Positions 1 through 11,555 are shown, numbered from the stretch's first letter. The stretch is 64,000 nucleotides of DNA from Lolium rigidum (GCF_022539505.1 NC_061508.1:97195276-97259275), one strand, 5' to 3'. Notes: generated by a model from the sequence alone, not told the origin. Numbers and translations: made by a program.

Positions 1-148
1 ACTTCCTCTGTTCCAATATTTCTTTACTGTCAAGAAAGAGAAGATCCGCCAAACTTCCGAGTTGCCAACTTGCGGATCCATCACTTTCCTCCTCCGCCCG
101 GGTCGCGTCTACCCCCACACCGATCGCCATGAATCCGCGAGGTATTGG
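1..148 (+). pseudogene. 5' part of gypsy antisense extra ORF
   Basis: The frame that reads through to the 2633-5235 segment encodes a stretch with a KKEK basic run and FLLRPGRVYP. This resembles the N-terminal part of the plant 'putative gypsy type transposon' domain (PF04195-like). The frame is broken at 148 by the solo LTR insertion; ATTGG flanks the insertion on both sides, and removing the LTR plus one ATTGG restores continuity. The true start codon is probably left of the window. The family assignment is from memory of the family pattern. Confidence 0.6.
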
Positions 149-396
149 TGAAAGTGCATGGAGCCCCCATGTGTGGTTTTGGTAATTAATGACAATCCCT
201 ATGGACTAATGTTTGCATTGAGTTATATTTGTAGGAGTTGTCCATAGGCAATTCTTGAACCATATGTTGGCTTCAAGGTTGCAATAAGAAGAAATTCATG
301 AAGGATATCAAGTGTCAAGTATGTCTTGAAGATGAAGATGTAGTGAGCCCTCAAGTTACTTCAAGACATCAACATGATGAAGAATGAAGAAATGTA

Positions 397-671
397 GTGC
401 AAGTTCAAGATGAGCCAACTCGAAGAGTTCATAAGCTTGAAGCTTGCCATGGAGAAATGATGTGCAAGTTCAAGATGAGCCATCTCGAAGAGGTCCTTTG
501 CTTGAGTCTTGCCATCCATATGATGATCATGGATATGTGAAGATGCGCCGAAGAAGAAGCTCTCCCATGGTGGATTATGGGGGAGCAATCCACATGGTGG
601 TCATGGTTATGCGAAGATGCGCCGAAGAAGAAGCTCTCCCATGGTGGTTTATGGGGGAGCAATCTACAAGA
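397..671 (+). repeat. Two adjacent tandem duplications in the solo LTR
   Basis: A unit starting GTGCAAGTTCAAGATGAGCC occurs at 397 and 462 (period 65). A second unit containing GATGCGCCGAAGAAGAAGC occurs from 528 and 601 (period 73). Copies differ at a few positions. ORFs predicted across this block are by-products of the repeats. Confidence 0.9.
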
Positions 672-910
672 CTTCGTCAAGCAAGCACAAGCAAGAAATG
701 CGTTCCATCTTGTTGAGGTCAAGATCGTCGTCATCAAGCTCAAGTGGAATGCGCAAGTATAAGGTTTGCTCTTGATAGGGTTTCTTTCTCACCGGTCTTA
801 TAGTGTAGTTGGAGACCGGTTTATAGTTTAGTTGCCGTACTATCAAGAGGGCTCTCGAGTGAGTAACTCGATCGTATCGCTCGGAGAGAGCTCAAACCTT
901 TGCATCCTTG

Positions 911-1165
911 CATCATCTTTCTTGGTTGTCATTTGGACCTTATCCATGTGATGTTTTAGAGCTTGTGCTTATTCTCATGACAAGCTCTAGTTCATCGAAA
1001 CGGATTTCGCATAGATCACTTGTTGCGTTTTCGAGTTTGGTTCATCATCTTTCTTGGTTGTCATTTGGATCTTATCCATGTGATGATTTAGAGCTTGGGC
1101 TTATTCTCATGACAAGCTCTAGTTCATCAAGAATGATTTTTACACGGGCAACTTGTTGCATTTTC
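911..1165 (+). repeat. 132-bp tandem duplication in the solo LTR
   Basis: Two copies begin CATCATCTTTCTTGG at 911 and 1043 and run through a shared CATGACAAGCTCTAGTTCATC segment. They have diverged by scattered substitutions, so the duplication is not recent. Confidence 0.9.
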
Positions 1166-1420
1166 AAGATTGGAGGTTTTACCGGTATGTCTTTTTTAGA
1201 TAGGTCAAACCTTTCATCATTTGTTTCTATCCTCCCTTGTTGGACTATGATGGTTTCCTGCATGATCTTGTAGAGCTTGTTCCTAGCTTCAAAACAAGCC
1301 CAAGATCATCAAAATCGGAGTCCGGATGCTAAAGTTATGCCCGTTTTAGTTTTGGTGTTTCTGCAGTTTACTTGGGCCTCGAAATCGACTAAGGACCTGG
1401 GGAATTGCTGCTCAGTATAG

Positions 1421-1523
1421 GGGCCGGATTTTTGGCCGGATTTTGACCAGGTTTTGTCCCTGAGGCCGGATTATCCGGGGGCGGATTATCCGGCCCCAAC
1501 TTAGGCCGGATTATCCGGCCCTC
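1421..1523. repeat. CCGG palindrome array in the solo LTR
   Basis: Repeated GGCCGGATT and ATCCGGCC units include the perfect 17-bp palindrome GGCCGGATTATCCGGCC at 1504-1520. The array ends about 35 bp before the TATA box. Confidence 0.9.
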
Positions 1524-1555
1524 GAAAGTCTGCAACGGCTCGATTTTCTTGGGGG

Positions 1556-1563
1556 TATAAATA
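1556..1563 (+). promoter_or_regulatory. LTR TATA box inside an inverted repeat
   Basis: TATAAATA lies in GGGGGTATAAATACCCCC (1551-1568), an 8-bp perfect stem with an AA loop. Its place in the middle of the LTR, downstream of the palindrome array, suits the core promoter and the U3/R boundary. Confidence 0.7.
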
Positions 1564-2426
1564 CCCCCTTCTTCCTCCTTGGGCTGTTGTTTCTTCCACT
1601 CTCTCTCTCCTCCATTGTTGTTCTTGAGAAGCTTGCCCTATCTCTCTATCCCTCCATGATTCTTGCCCCATTTTGAGGGAAAGAGAGAGGAGATCTAGAT
1701 CCACACTTTGACCAAACCAAATCATCTCTTTGTGAGTGAATCTTTGGGATCTAGATCTTGGAGAATTTTGTGTTCTCCTCTTTGTTCTTCCTCTCTTATT
1801 CCCCCAATAGCTTTTGTAGCTTTGTTGGAATTTGAGAGAGAAGGACTTGAGCATCTTTGTGGTGTTCTTGCCATTGCATTTGGTGCATCGGTTTGATTTC
1901 TCCACGGTGATTCGTGGAGGTGAAAGCAAGAAGGTTGTTACTCTTGGGTTCTTGGAACCCTAGACGGATTCTACGCCTTTGTGGCGATTTGTTGGGAGCC
2001 TCCAATTAAGTTGTGGATGTGTGCCCCAATCTTTGTGTAAGGCCCGGTTTCCGCCTCGAAGGAAATCCCTTAGTGGAACCGTGACCTAGGCCTTTGTGGC
2101 GAGGGTCACCGGAGATTTAGGTGAGGCGCCTTCGTGGCGTTCGGTGTGTGGTGTGAGTACCGCATCTTGGGGTGAGGCCTTTGTGGCGTTGGTGTGCATC
2201 GAGCAACCACACCTCAAGGTGAGCCTCTTGTGGCGTTCGGGAGCACTAAGCAACCGCACCTCTCCACCGGAGATTAGCACTCGCAAGAGTGTGAACTCCG
2301 GGATAAATCATCGTCTCCCGCGTGCCTCGGTTATCTCTATACCCGAGCTCTTTACTTATGCACTTTACCTTGTGATAGCCATCGTGCTTGAAGTTATATA
2401 TATCTTGCTATCACATACTTACTTGT

Positions 2427-2502
2427 ATTGCTTAGCATAAGTTGTTGGTGCACATAGGTGAACCATTGCTTAGAATAAGTTGTTGGTGCACATAGGTGAA
2501 CA
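2427..2502 (+). repeat. 38-bp tandem duplication near the solo LTR end
   Basis: The unit ATTGCTTAGMATAAGTTG followed by TTGGTGCACATAGGTGAAC occurs at 2427 and 2465. Confidence 0.9.
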
Positions 2503-2632
2503 ATAGTATATAGGCTTTGGGCTTGACAAAGTAAACGCTAGTTTTATTCCGCATTTGTTAAGCCCATCTCGTAAAAGTTTTAAATCGCCTATTCACCCCC
2601 CCTCTAGGCGACATCCGTGTCCTTTCAATTGG

Positions 2633-5235
2633 TCCGGAGGTTTCTTCTACCTGAAGGACGTCTCCGACCCGGCGAGCGACAAAATACTTCCAACATTCAA
2701 GAACAGCCCCGCCAATGAAACTCCGGCATGGACACAGTGCCCCCACCTCTCCGACTCGCCTCAGCTAAACCGCGCAGTTAGGCGGATCTGCAAGCTCACG
2801 GAGGAGGGGCTCACGGGGAAGGATTTAACCCTCTCCTGGTTTACCAAGCGGATCCAGCCGCTCCAACACGAGGACCGCCTGATGTTTGAATACACGGGCG
2901 CGAAGATCCGATGCGCGCCACAAAAGATAATCTGTCCGCCGACGCTATTGATAAGAGGATCCGGCTCCTCCTCAAAATCCCACGTGAACTCCATGTTCAC
3001 GTATGCAACAAAGACATCCACACGGAGGGATCCGGAACCGCGGTACGCCATCTGGACTTGGTTTATTGTTTTTCTTCAAACTTTGTCTAAGTGTTTATCT
3101 TTGCATTAGCTCGAGGCGCTTGGGGAGAATGAACTCGGAAATCTCCTCCGAGTCCCATCCACCGGTAACCCGGATCCAGAAGCCGCATCGGAGGCGGAAG
3201 CTCCGAAGCCAGCCGCCCTGCGAAGAGGAAAAGGCCAGCCCCTTCCGGCCCCCGGCGAAACGCCCCCGCGAAACACTTAGCATCGCGGCTACTCGGAAAG
3301 GCTGAGGCGGAAAAGAAGCGCCTCGCGCGATCAATACCAGCAACAAGGGGCAGCACTGCCATCCAGGCACTTTTTCAAGCCTTCCGGGTAAGCGTTTACT
3401 TCCGAGATCCAAGTTCTGGTTTTTCGCTCAAACTCGTACTTATGCTTTGTATGTTTTTCCTGAAGTTCCGGAAGCCAGCCTCCCAAGGCCCCAAGGGTCA
3501 CCAAGAAGAAGGCCAAACCATCTCCGGCTTCTTTCCCCATTACTCCTGAGGTGGAAGTTCCGCCCAAGGCTTCATCTGCCAGCAAGCCGGATCCGAAGGA
3601 CATCATTGACCTTGATGATCTTCCTGAAGACCCTACCCATCATGGCGACTCCGCCCAGAAGACCTCCTCACCCATTCCTCCACCAGATCAACCAAGTTCC
3701 GCTTTCGCGGGACCTACTGATGAGGAGCAAGAGCAAAAGGCCAAGCTCCTCCAAGTTACCAATGCGACCCGCGTCGGCCTCGAGCCAACTCCGTCCCTCC
3801 AAAAACTTACCCTCGCAGAGCGTCACGCGGAAGTTTCCGCCATGCTGAACAAGGTATGGGGGAAACCGGAGGAGGAGGTGGGTTATCTCGCGGAACTGGA
3901 GGATAGCCTGAAAGAATTTTTCGCCAAGCACAAGGAAGTGCGGCAGGTAATACTAGCCCCCAAGCATTGGGTGATATAGTTCCGTGTAACCTGTATAAGC
4001 CGATGCTTTCTCAAAATGCACTGTTAGGCGGAAATTTGAAATTTTTATCCAAGTCTTTGAACTCTTCGCCAGCCCCCCAGATTTTAATATCCGACTAACT
4101 CTCTGCTGCTTCTCAGTCCACGCGGAAACTGCACGAAGATTTGCGCATTCACGTGCTGGAGCAAATCAAGGAGATCGAGGGACTGCGCGAACATGCGGAA
4201 AATAGCCGAAAGGCTATCCAGCAGCTTGAGACCCGACTTCAAGGTACGAGTTCCGGATCTTCACTTTTTGGTGCTGACAGTTGTTCAGGGTGCATAATAT
4301 GTTCCTCTGCTTTCAGAAGAAACTGCCAAGCATTCCTCGCTTGATGAGCTATCCGCCAAAGTCAAGGTGCTTGAGGCGGAAAACGAGTCCCTCAGAAACT
4401 TCATGAAAGAATCCTCGAGCAAAGAGACTAAGGCGAAGAAGGAGCTCTCCGAGAAGCATGCCCGTGAACAGGCGGAGCTGATCGACAAGCTGGAGAAAAG
4501 CCAAGGCCGCGTGATCTCCACAATTGCCAAGAACAAAGCCCTGGAAACGGAGGCGGAAGCCATTGACAAGCTTATCTTCCGTAAGCATTTTTCCGCGTCG
4601 TTGCTCCGACCATCTTGCATGCTTTCTCTGACGGAACTGAACCTCTTTCTTCCGCAGCAAGTCTTGGCTTTGAGTGGACAAAAGATTCAAACCTGACGAG
4701 GACGGAAGCATACGAGGAAGCGCGGAACTCAATTGATGCGCTGTTTGGAGCCTGTCGCGGAATCGCCACGGCTCTGTCGCTAAAGAAGGCCAAAACCTCA
4801 GTCATCGATACGATGACCAATCTTATGCGACAAGTGCCGGAGTTCATCAAGGACTGGCAGAAATCTTCAGCGCGCGGAGCCGCCTCCTTGGTCCTGGCCA
4901 CCTGCAAGGCTTTCTTCCCCTCACTCAACCTGGCGCAAGTTGCACGCGGAGCCCCCGAGAGTTCCGACATGAGCGCCCTCCTCGCGGAAACTGAAGGCTA
5001 TGAAGAGCTGTTTGTCAGGCGAGTGGATCACTCGTTCTGGTACAACAAGCACAACCTGCCCGAAGGTTTTTCCGATGCAGAGGAGGGAGCAAGCGAGCCA
5101 GAGTTTTATGGGGAAGGATCCGGGTCCAGCAGCGAGCATTCCGGAGGAAACTCTGGAAACGACTCTGAAGCCGGATCTGGTGACAGTGACGACGGCTCCA
5201 GCTACCAGCAATCTGAAGAGGAGGACTCCGAGTAG
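2633..5235 (+). pseudogene. Gypsy antisense extra ORF, multi-exon, coiled coil with acidic tail
   Basis: This continues the ORF interrupted at 148. Visible in order: a domain with GGFFYLKDVSDP and GLTGKDLTLSWFTKRIQPLQ (PF04195-like); a frameshift near 2900-2920; a likely intron 3043-3109 (GT..AG); a donor at 3388; a Ser/Pro/Lys-rich segment to about 3945; an intron from about 3947 ending CAG near 4116; coiled-coil exons (about 4117-4247 and 4317-4580) rich in Glu/Lys heptads; a final exon from about 4657 with a conserved-looking globular part; and a tail of Ser/Gly/Asp/Glu ending at the stop at 5233-5235. The ORF runs tail-to-tail with pol of the same element. Its function is unknown; such ORFs are typical passengers of Tat-like grass elements. 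Splice sites are inferred from GT/AG and reading frame only. Confidence 0.7.
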
Positions 5236-5821
5236 AGTTCCTGTTTGAAACAATGAAACAAGTTGCATCATTTTGGCCCCAGCGAGGGTTTGTAATAAGA
5301 CTTTAAATTCTTAAGTAGCTAGGAACGAAACGATTATGCATGGGGCGGAAACACTTATCCTGCTATCCGTTTAATATTATGTGCATGTTTCGTTTTATGT
5401 CGGAAAGCAAGTGCTGATCTCGTTATTTTCCGGCTTGCCCGCTTGACCTTCCACGAGCCGGAAAACCTTAGCCGGAGATGCTCGCCAGCGGCGACGAAGC
5501 CCAATGGCAATCCGTCCATAACCGCGGAAACAAGCCCCCAGGCATAGGTGCCGGAAATCGCTACTAGGAATCCACGAGTTCGCAACGGATAACAACTTAA
5601 TCGAGAAAACTTAAGCTTACGTCCTAAAGGACGATTTTAGAAATCACAACTTTTATACACGCCTAGGCGGAAAACATCCAGCTCTGCGGTTTTAGTCGGA
5701 AAAAACATACACGATCTAAAATGAACAAGTAAAGGAGGTAAAAGACTCAAAGAGTGAACCATAAGCTTTATTTCATTGATCATGTATAACTATTACAGAG
5801 TTTGTAACTCGGAAAAATATG
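5236..5821. other. Spacer between the two convergent gypsy reading frames
   Basis: I see no coding sequence here. It presumably holds the 3' ends of both the antisense transcript and the pol transcript. No clear polyadenylation structure could be assigned. Confidence 0.5.
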
Positions 5822-7190
5822 CTAAGTGTAGAAAGGACGTAGCTGTGCTATATTCCAAGGGCGATCTGTTTCATCGTAGATGTCATCCGGATCCTCACGC
5901 TTGCGTTTCCGGCGCCAGTTAGCGGGTCTATCCCTCAGCTCGCGGAAATCGACAAGGTAGTACGATCCGTTATGAAGCACTTTGCTAACGACAAAGGGTC
6001 CTTCCCATGGAGATTGCAGCTTATGGTCTTTCACCTGTCGAAGGCGGAGGACCAGGTCTCCGGCCATGAAGGAGCGTTTCCGAACTCGACGGCTGTGATA
6101 GCGTCGGAGCTTCTGCTGGTAGATGGCGGAGCGCTGGTCAGCTAGGTTCCGAGCTTCTTCGATCAGGTCCACAGATAGCTGTCTGGCCTCGTCAGCTGTT
6201 TCTTCATTATAGGCGGAAACTCGCGGTGAATCGTGGATGATGTCGGAGGGAATCACGGCTTCGGATCCGTATACCAGGAAGAAAGGGGTAAACCCTGTTG
6301 ACCTGTTAGGGGTAGTTCGCAAACTCCACAAGACAGCGTCTAGTTCGTCGGCCCAAGCTCCGGCTGCTCGTCGCAGCGGTTCTTCAAGGCGTGGCTTGAT
6401 TCCTGATAATATTAGACCGTTAGCTCTTTCGACTTGACCATTGGATTGTGGGTGAGCCACGGATGCAAGGTCCAATCGAATCCCCATTGTCTCACAATAA
6501 TCCTTCAATTCTCCCTGAGCGAAGTTTGTGCCATTATCCGTGATTATGCTTGTGTGGGATGCCGAATCTCATTACGAGGCTGATGACAAATTTTAGTGCC
6601 GTAGCACCGTCGGCTTTTCTCACCGGCTTGGCCTCGATCCACTTGCTGAACTTGTCAACGGCGACCGGGAGGTATTCACAACCACCGGGAGATGATCGTT
6701 TTAACTTACCAACCATATCGAGCCCCCGGACCGCAAATGGCCGGGTGATAGGTATGGTCTTCAGCTCTTGGGCTGGAGCGTTTGGTTGAGTAGCGTAGTA
6801 CTCGACAACCTCGGCAGGTCTTGACTATCTTATCGGCATCTTCTTTAGCTGTGAGCCAATAAAAGCCTAGCCGAAAAGCTTTTGCAACGAGTGACCTGGG
6901 AGCGGCATGGTGCCCGCAGTCCCCTGCGTGGATCTCTCTGAGGATTTCAATGCCGTCTTGATTGGAGACGCATTTGAGAAATACCCCTGTTGCGCTTCGT
7001 TTGTAGAGCTGACCATCGACAATTGTGTAGGATCGTGCTCGTCTGATGATCTGGCGCGCGAGGACCTCGTCCTCCGGCAACTTCTGATCGATGAGGTAGT
7101 CCAGGAAAGGCTGTGTCCAAGCCGGAATGGTAGCCAATACCTCTTTGGCCGGAGACACTGCCACCTCTGGATTTTCCGGGTTAGCGCCCT
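5822..7190 (-). pseudogene. Gypsy integrase region of pol
   Basis: The minus strand encodes, in order: the end of the linker after RNase H; an HHCC zinc-binding region (HAGDCGHH ... CRGC); an interrupted catalytic core (VAVDKFSKWIEAKPV, then RFGIPH); the core end with HPQSNGQVERAN holding the catalytic Glu; and a C-terminal chromatin-tethering-like portion ending PWNIAQLRPFYT. The final 228 codons (6508-5822) are open. Upstream frames are broken near 6550 and 6800-6815, where CTTG, CTCG and CTCGG stand where CTG would restore the frame. The product would insert the element cDNA into nuclear DNA. The CACTA insertion at 7194 separates it from RNase H. Confidence 0.9.
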
Positions 7191-7200
7191 TCACACTACA

Positions 7201-7480
7201 AGAAATGTGTTAACTAGTGACCTTCTTATAGTGACCGAGGGTGAATTAGTCATAAATCTATGACCATTTCACAATAAAAGGTCGTATGCCATTTGCAAGG
7301 GTCGAAACCCTAAATCAGTACGGCCATTTTAACTAGAAAGGTCATAATTTGCTTGGATAAAATGGTCATACAATAGATGATATGGTTTGTAGCCTTAATC
7401 TTAGCCGATTACGACTAATTTAAATGGTTGTTATTACTAATTTGTGATTACTTGAAATGACTAGGCAGCAACCCTAGAAT
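7201..7480. repeat. Left subterminal repeats of the CACTA element
   Basis: Short motifs of the GACC/GGTC class recur in both orientations (for example GTGACC, ATGACCATTT, AAAGGTCGT, ATGGTCAT). In CACTA elements such subterminal repeats are transposase-binding sites. Confidence 0.75.
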
Positions 7481-8009
7481 TTGAACCTATATGTCATGTT
7501 CATGTGTCAATTGACTCTGAGATGTGTAGATAGCATTAGTTTTGAACTACCACTAGCAAGAGGGGCCTACATTTCAATCTTATATTTTAATACTATCAGT
7601 GATGCGTGGGTCTACATGTCAATCCGCTTAATGTGTCGCTGACGCATTAGGCTCACATGTCAATTTGATACATACCACTAACTTGTCATTCCACATCTCT
7701 TTTCATACACATGTACTTCAAGAATATACATAGATACATGCATTCGTTTCGTGCTTTTTCAGCTAATCACAGTAAGGAGAGACCCATCCAATTCTTAATC
7801 TGTGGGCACACTCATGTGTAGACAATAAGATATGCATGGATCAGCCCCGCGGAAACAATCTCAGTCATTCAGAAGACTTCCATTCAACGTCGGAAAACAT
7901 CCCGAAATATAAACGCGCGTACCATCCCGCACGACTTTGGCTCGCGCGCCAAAGGATTCAAAATTGGGCCGGGCAGTGCTGCGGCAAAAATTCGAGCCCA
8001 CACGCGGGA

Positions 8010-8702
8010 GATGAAATGTTTAGCACTTGAGCGTGAGGCCACATCCCGAGCCCCACCCCATCCCACAGAACCACTCCCCCACGACCTACCCCCATCCCAG
8101 CGCCTCCACTTTCCTCCACCTCCGCCGCCGGCCGAGATCCCGGCCACTCCGGCGACGCCCTGCAGCGCTGACTCTCGTCCCTGAATCCCCTCCTCCCCCT
8201 CTCTCTATTCCACCCCATGAAACCTCCAAATTGTCTGCCCCAAAGCAAACCCTAGCCCGGGATCCAGGAGGTGCTGCAGGAGGTCCGTGGCGACGGCGGC
8301 GCCCCGGCAGCGGGCGGTGGTGACTCGGATCGGCGACCGGGTACACCGCGCATGGCAGATGCGGCCGGCCAGCGAGTCCCGGTCGTGACCGACGCCAGCG
8401 ACCCGAGGGACTGCATTACGCCGGCAACCGCCTCCGGGCGCCAAGGACTACTGCGGCATCAGCCACCCCTCCTCCTTGTCGTTCCCCATCCAGGCCAGCC
8501 TCCACCGCACCTCCTGAACCAGCCCCCGCAGTAGATTGATGCCGTCGCCCTCTCCCTGAACCACTAGGTCGACCCACCGATGGTTGCCTTCCCCGGCGTC
8601 CTTGGCCGGCCGAGGCACGGCGAGCTGTTGCTCCTGCTGCCAGCGACGTCCACGACCACGGCCTTCTGCTGCAATCCACCTCACCAACCTCCTGCTGCCG
8701 GT
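8010..8702 (+). other. GC-rich captured 5' exon-like block in the CACTA
   Basis: The composition changes abruptly to C/G-rich with grass 5' UTR features (AAACCCTAGCCCGG) and ends at a plausible splice donor, CCGGTGAGG, near 8700. Several overlapping ORFs exist but none resembles a known protein. It is most likely a captured first exon plus UTR from a host gene I cannot identify. Confidence 0.5.
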
Positions 8703-10374
8703 GAGGTTCTCTACTCCTTAAATGTATCTTTGCTTGATTTATTTCTTTCATATCTGTTGTGTGTAGTAGTAGGGAAATCTTGCATGTATAATTGAAATCG
8801 TTGTATGCATAGGCAGTGGGTGCCTAGGGAAATTGATTGTTCTTGTATATAGCTAGTTAGTTTTAATCTAGTCTGACATGTTGAGATTCCATGTTTCCAG
8901 CGCCAGCAGTGTAAAAACTATATAACTAAGCACGCCTTGTTTGCTACATGCCCAATGCTTGTGATAGTAGTAACATCTTCTTATTTACTTGATGCATTAG
9001 AACAAACAGAATATGAAAGAAAGGCTTGACGTGCGCAGCATGTCATCATCCCCAATTTTACTCAGGCAGTAGACCCCGAATGTTAGATATTATTTACTAG
9101 CATATCCTATATTTTGTGAGAAATATCTTGTCTGAGGTTATGATCTGCTGAGAGAAGTATGTTATCTCTCACATTGGTACTGAAATGCATAGTACATATT
9201 TTCTTTGCTTTCGCCCTTTTATCCGAATTGCTATATCTGTCCATCTGAATCCTCTCAAATTAAAAAATAGAACTAGTCATGTGAAAGTATTTCATTGCCA
9301 AGTCAGAAGAGGATCATACAATGATCTGGTTACTGTTTATTGTGAGTTGACACCTAAGACAATTATTAGCTCAAGATAAGGAAACATCATCTAGTCGTAG
9401 CAGCTAATTGGTAATTTGGGCTGCTAGGCATGTGCTGGACTTAGACTGCTCCATTCCTGGTTGGATTATCTGAATGGAAACTCATAAAGTTTGTTGTTTT
9501 CTGTTCCGTCCCTGCTTAGTTTAGCTAATAGTAACACAACAATTTCTGCCCAGTGGAACCAGTTTTTGCAGTTTAATTCGTCAATGCTTTTGGTGCATCT
9601 TTCTTTCTACTTTTAATTGCTAGCTGTAGCGTACATGAGAGCATACAGTGAAGGTCAGCTTCATTTGAACCAATCAGGTGATTACTGTCAGTACATACAA
9701 AAAGGAAACATGCAAATCAATGTAGCTGAAAGTTTTGGAATGGTGTATTGATGATGAATCTGGTAGAAGTATGATACCAGCAATCTGCTTCCTGTTACTA
9801 TCGCATACTATTTCCAATTCATGCCTAGAAGCTACCAATTGGTCTATTTGGGAGCTATTAGTACCATGATTTTTAGGACTGGTTGGATCTTTTTTTTTTC
9901 ATTGCACTGTTGGACTGCTAGCTTTAGCTGAGATTTGGTACAATTGTTAACTTCAAAATTTTACGTATATCCTGATGCATGTATGCAGTTGAGCAAATAA
10001 AAAATAGTAGGGCTAGCGATTATATTTTTTAGATACTTTAAGTAAATAGTGAACTGGGCTCTAAACGAGAGATTTTACTTATGTTCTGATACTTAGTTTC
10101 TCATTGTACTTTATTATGACTTTGTGAGTCCCATCAAAACTGACCTAATCAGATGGTGGAACGAGACACACATATGTTTTAATGTTGTATAGTTGCTGCG
10201 TAATGTATACACCTCACACTGAAGTTTGGTAGGGGTTTGACTATTGGGCACTGTGATGTTCATTTTAAGACAATTAGCCACTCATGTGACACTCATGTGA
10301 TGCGCCACTGGTTTCTCCAAACCTACTGTTTGTTAAATAATGGACTAACTTGCAAGCTTTTGTTTATTCGCAGA
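8703..10374. other. Intron-like AT-rich interior of the CACTA
   Basis: No coding signal, no terminal repeat pair and no RNA gene seen. The T-rich texture and the exon-like islands on either side suggest captured intronic sequence. Confidence 0.45.
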
Positions 10375-10520
10375 GCTGAATGCGACATGATGCTTACCTG
10401 TCTGCTGGAGTGCATCAACCCTGGCCACGACACTGTGTTCGCAGTCTTGAGTTCACTGCAGCGGTGCTTTCTCCCGAGAAGAACGGGCTCCACCTCAACC
10501 TCGTACATAATGGCCAGATG
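10375..10520 (+). other. Exon-like island in the CACTA, unidentified
   Basis: It is preceded by TTTATTCGCAG (acceptor-like) and has higher GC and codon-like texture. The open frame includes AECDMMLTCLLECINPGHD. I do not recognise the protein. It could be an exon of the captured gene. Confidence 0.4.
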
Positions 10521-11254
10521 ATTCTTTTCCTCATTATACTACGTGTGTTTCATTGTAAGGTTAAAAGTTCAGTCCTGATTCCTGAGTTGCTGACCATGCA
10601 TGGTCTATGTACCAGTAATGCTGGAAGTAGTCCTGATAGTTAAGTACTGTCATTTGTGTTGTTTGCATGTCATCTCATTGAAGTGCGTTCTGAAATTGCA
10701 AGATGACCAAAAAGATAATTAGGTGGGTAGTAGTTTCTTGTCTGGCTTTTCATATCTACTGACTAGCGTGTTGCATGCCTATGTAAGACAATACTGTCAT
10801 AATTACTACTGGTTTTGGTGGATTGTTAAGATGTAGGAGTTGATGCATTAGCTTGGAATGCAGTTTGTTGATGTTCTGCTGTATGTGGCTACTAAATGCA
10901 TCTGCTATGATATTATTTTACTATGGATACATGCGATGTACTACACGAGTAACACAATGTGATTAGGTTTTTTCTCATATTCTCGGTTTATTCATTGGAG
11001 ATATTCTATACATCATCTTTTCCTCTAGTAGCAACAGTACTACTGGTTTATGTATAGCCATATAGGTATATAGGTATACTTCTTGTAGCAGTTTTCATTT
11101 CTAAGATCAACTCGGTAACCCAGGTCCTGAAGTACTTAATTTGATTACATCATGAGGCTTTCTGAATGTTTTTGATGCATACTGGCATTATAGACCCCAA
11201 GGTTTCTCATGGTATTCCTTAACCAGTTCCTCTCAGCCTAGCTCTTTGGACTGC

Positions 11255-11360
11255 AGGGTGGATTTTGGCACGGATGAGTACCTGCAATGGCCAGCGTCAA
11301 CGACAATGCGGACCAGATCTTCAACTGCAGCCCCATCGGCTGCATCTTCATGTTGTCAGG
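11255..11360 (+). other. Exon-like island in the CACTA, unidentified
   Basis: It follows TTTGGACTGCAG and ends at TTGTCAG|GTATCT, a good donor. One frame from the ATG at 11287 reads MASVNDNADQIFNCSPIGC. No family recognised. Confidence 0.4.
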
Positions 11361-11370
11361 TATCTACCTG

Positions 11371-11555
11371 CATGGTTTTTAAGGCGACGCCTTGGCGCCT
11401 TAAGGAGGGAGGGCGCTTTGGCGCCTAGGCGACGCCTAGGCGGGCGCTTTGGACGCCTAGGCGCCTAAAGCGGCTGTTTTTACAAAGCGGAGGGGGAGCG
11501 CCCTGACGCCTAGGCGTCGCCTAGGCGACGACTAAGCGACGCTTTTTAAACCATG
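11371..11555. mobile_element. hAT-type foldback MITE, 185 bp
   Basis: The termini CATGGTTTTTAAGGCGACGC and GCGACGCTTTTTAAACCATG are imperfect inverted repeats. The flanks carry the perfect 8-bp duplication TCTACCTG (11363-11370 and 11556-11563), the length expected for hAT. The interior is a near-palindrome of GGCGCCTAGGCG-type units. The insertion lies just after the splice donor of the preceding exon-like island. Confidence 0.9.

Larger units (their letters stand above)
149..2627 (+). mobile_element. Solo LTR, Copia Sire/Maximus-like, 2479 bp
   Basis: It starts TGAAAGTGCATGGAGCCCCC and ends CCTTTCA. It is flanked by the perfect 5-bp duplication ATTGG (144-148 and 2628-2632). No PBS, coding domain or second LTR follows, so it is a solo LTR left by LTR-LTR recombination. 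The start and the terminal stretch near 2590-2627 (CACCCCCCCTCTAGG) match what I know of the Triticeae Maximus group and resemble the LTR end of the Sire element at 25684. It contains several tandem duplications, a CCGG palindrome array and a TATA box, listed separately. Confidence 0.9.

Noticed and set aside
397..1165. Regularly spaced repeats that could suggest a CRISPR array or satellite
   Set aside because: Only two copies each, 65-132 bp units, inside an LTR with clean target duplications in a plant genome.
8027..8751. Several 70-110-codon Pro/Arg-rich ORFs in the CACTA GC-rich block
   Set aside because: Overlapping frames on both strands in C-rich UTR-like sequence; kept only as a captured exon-like block.
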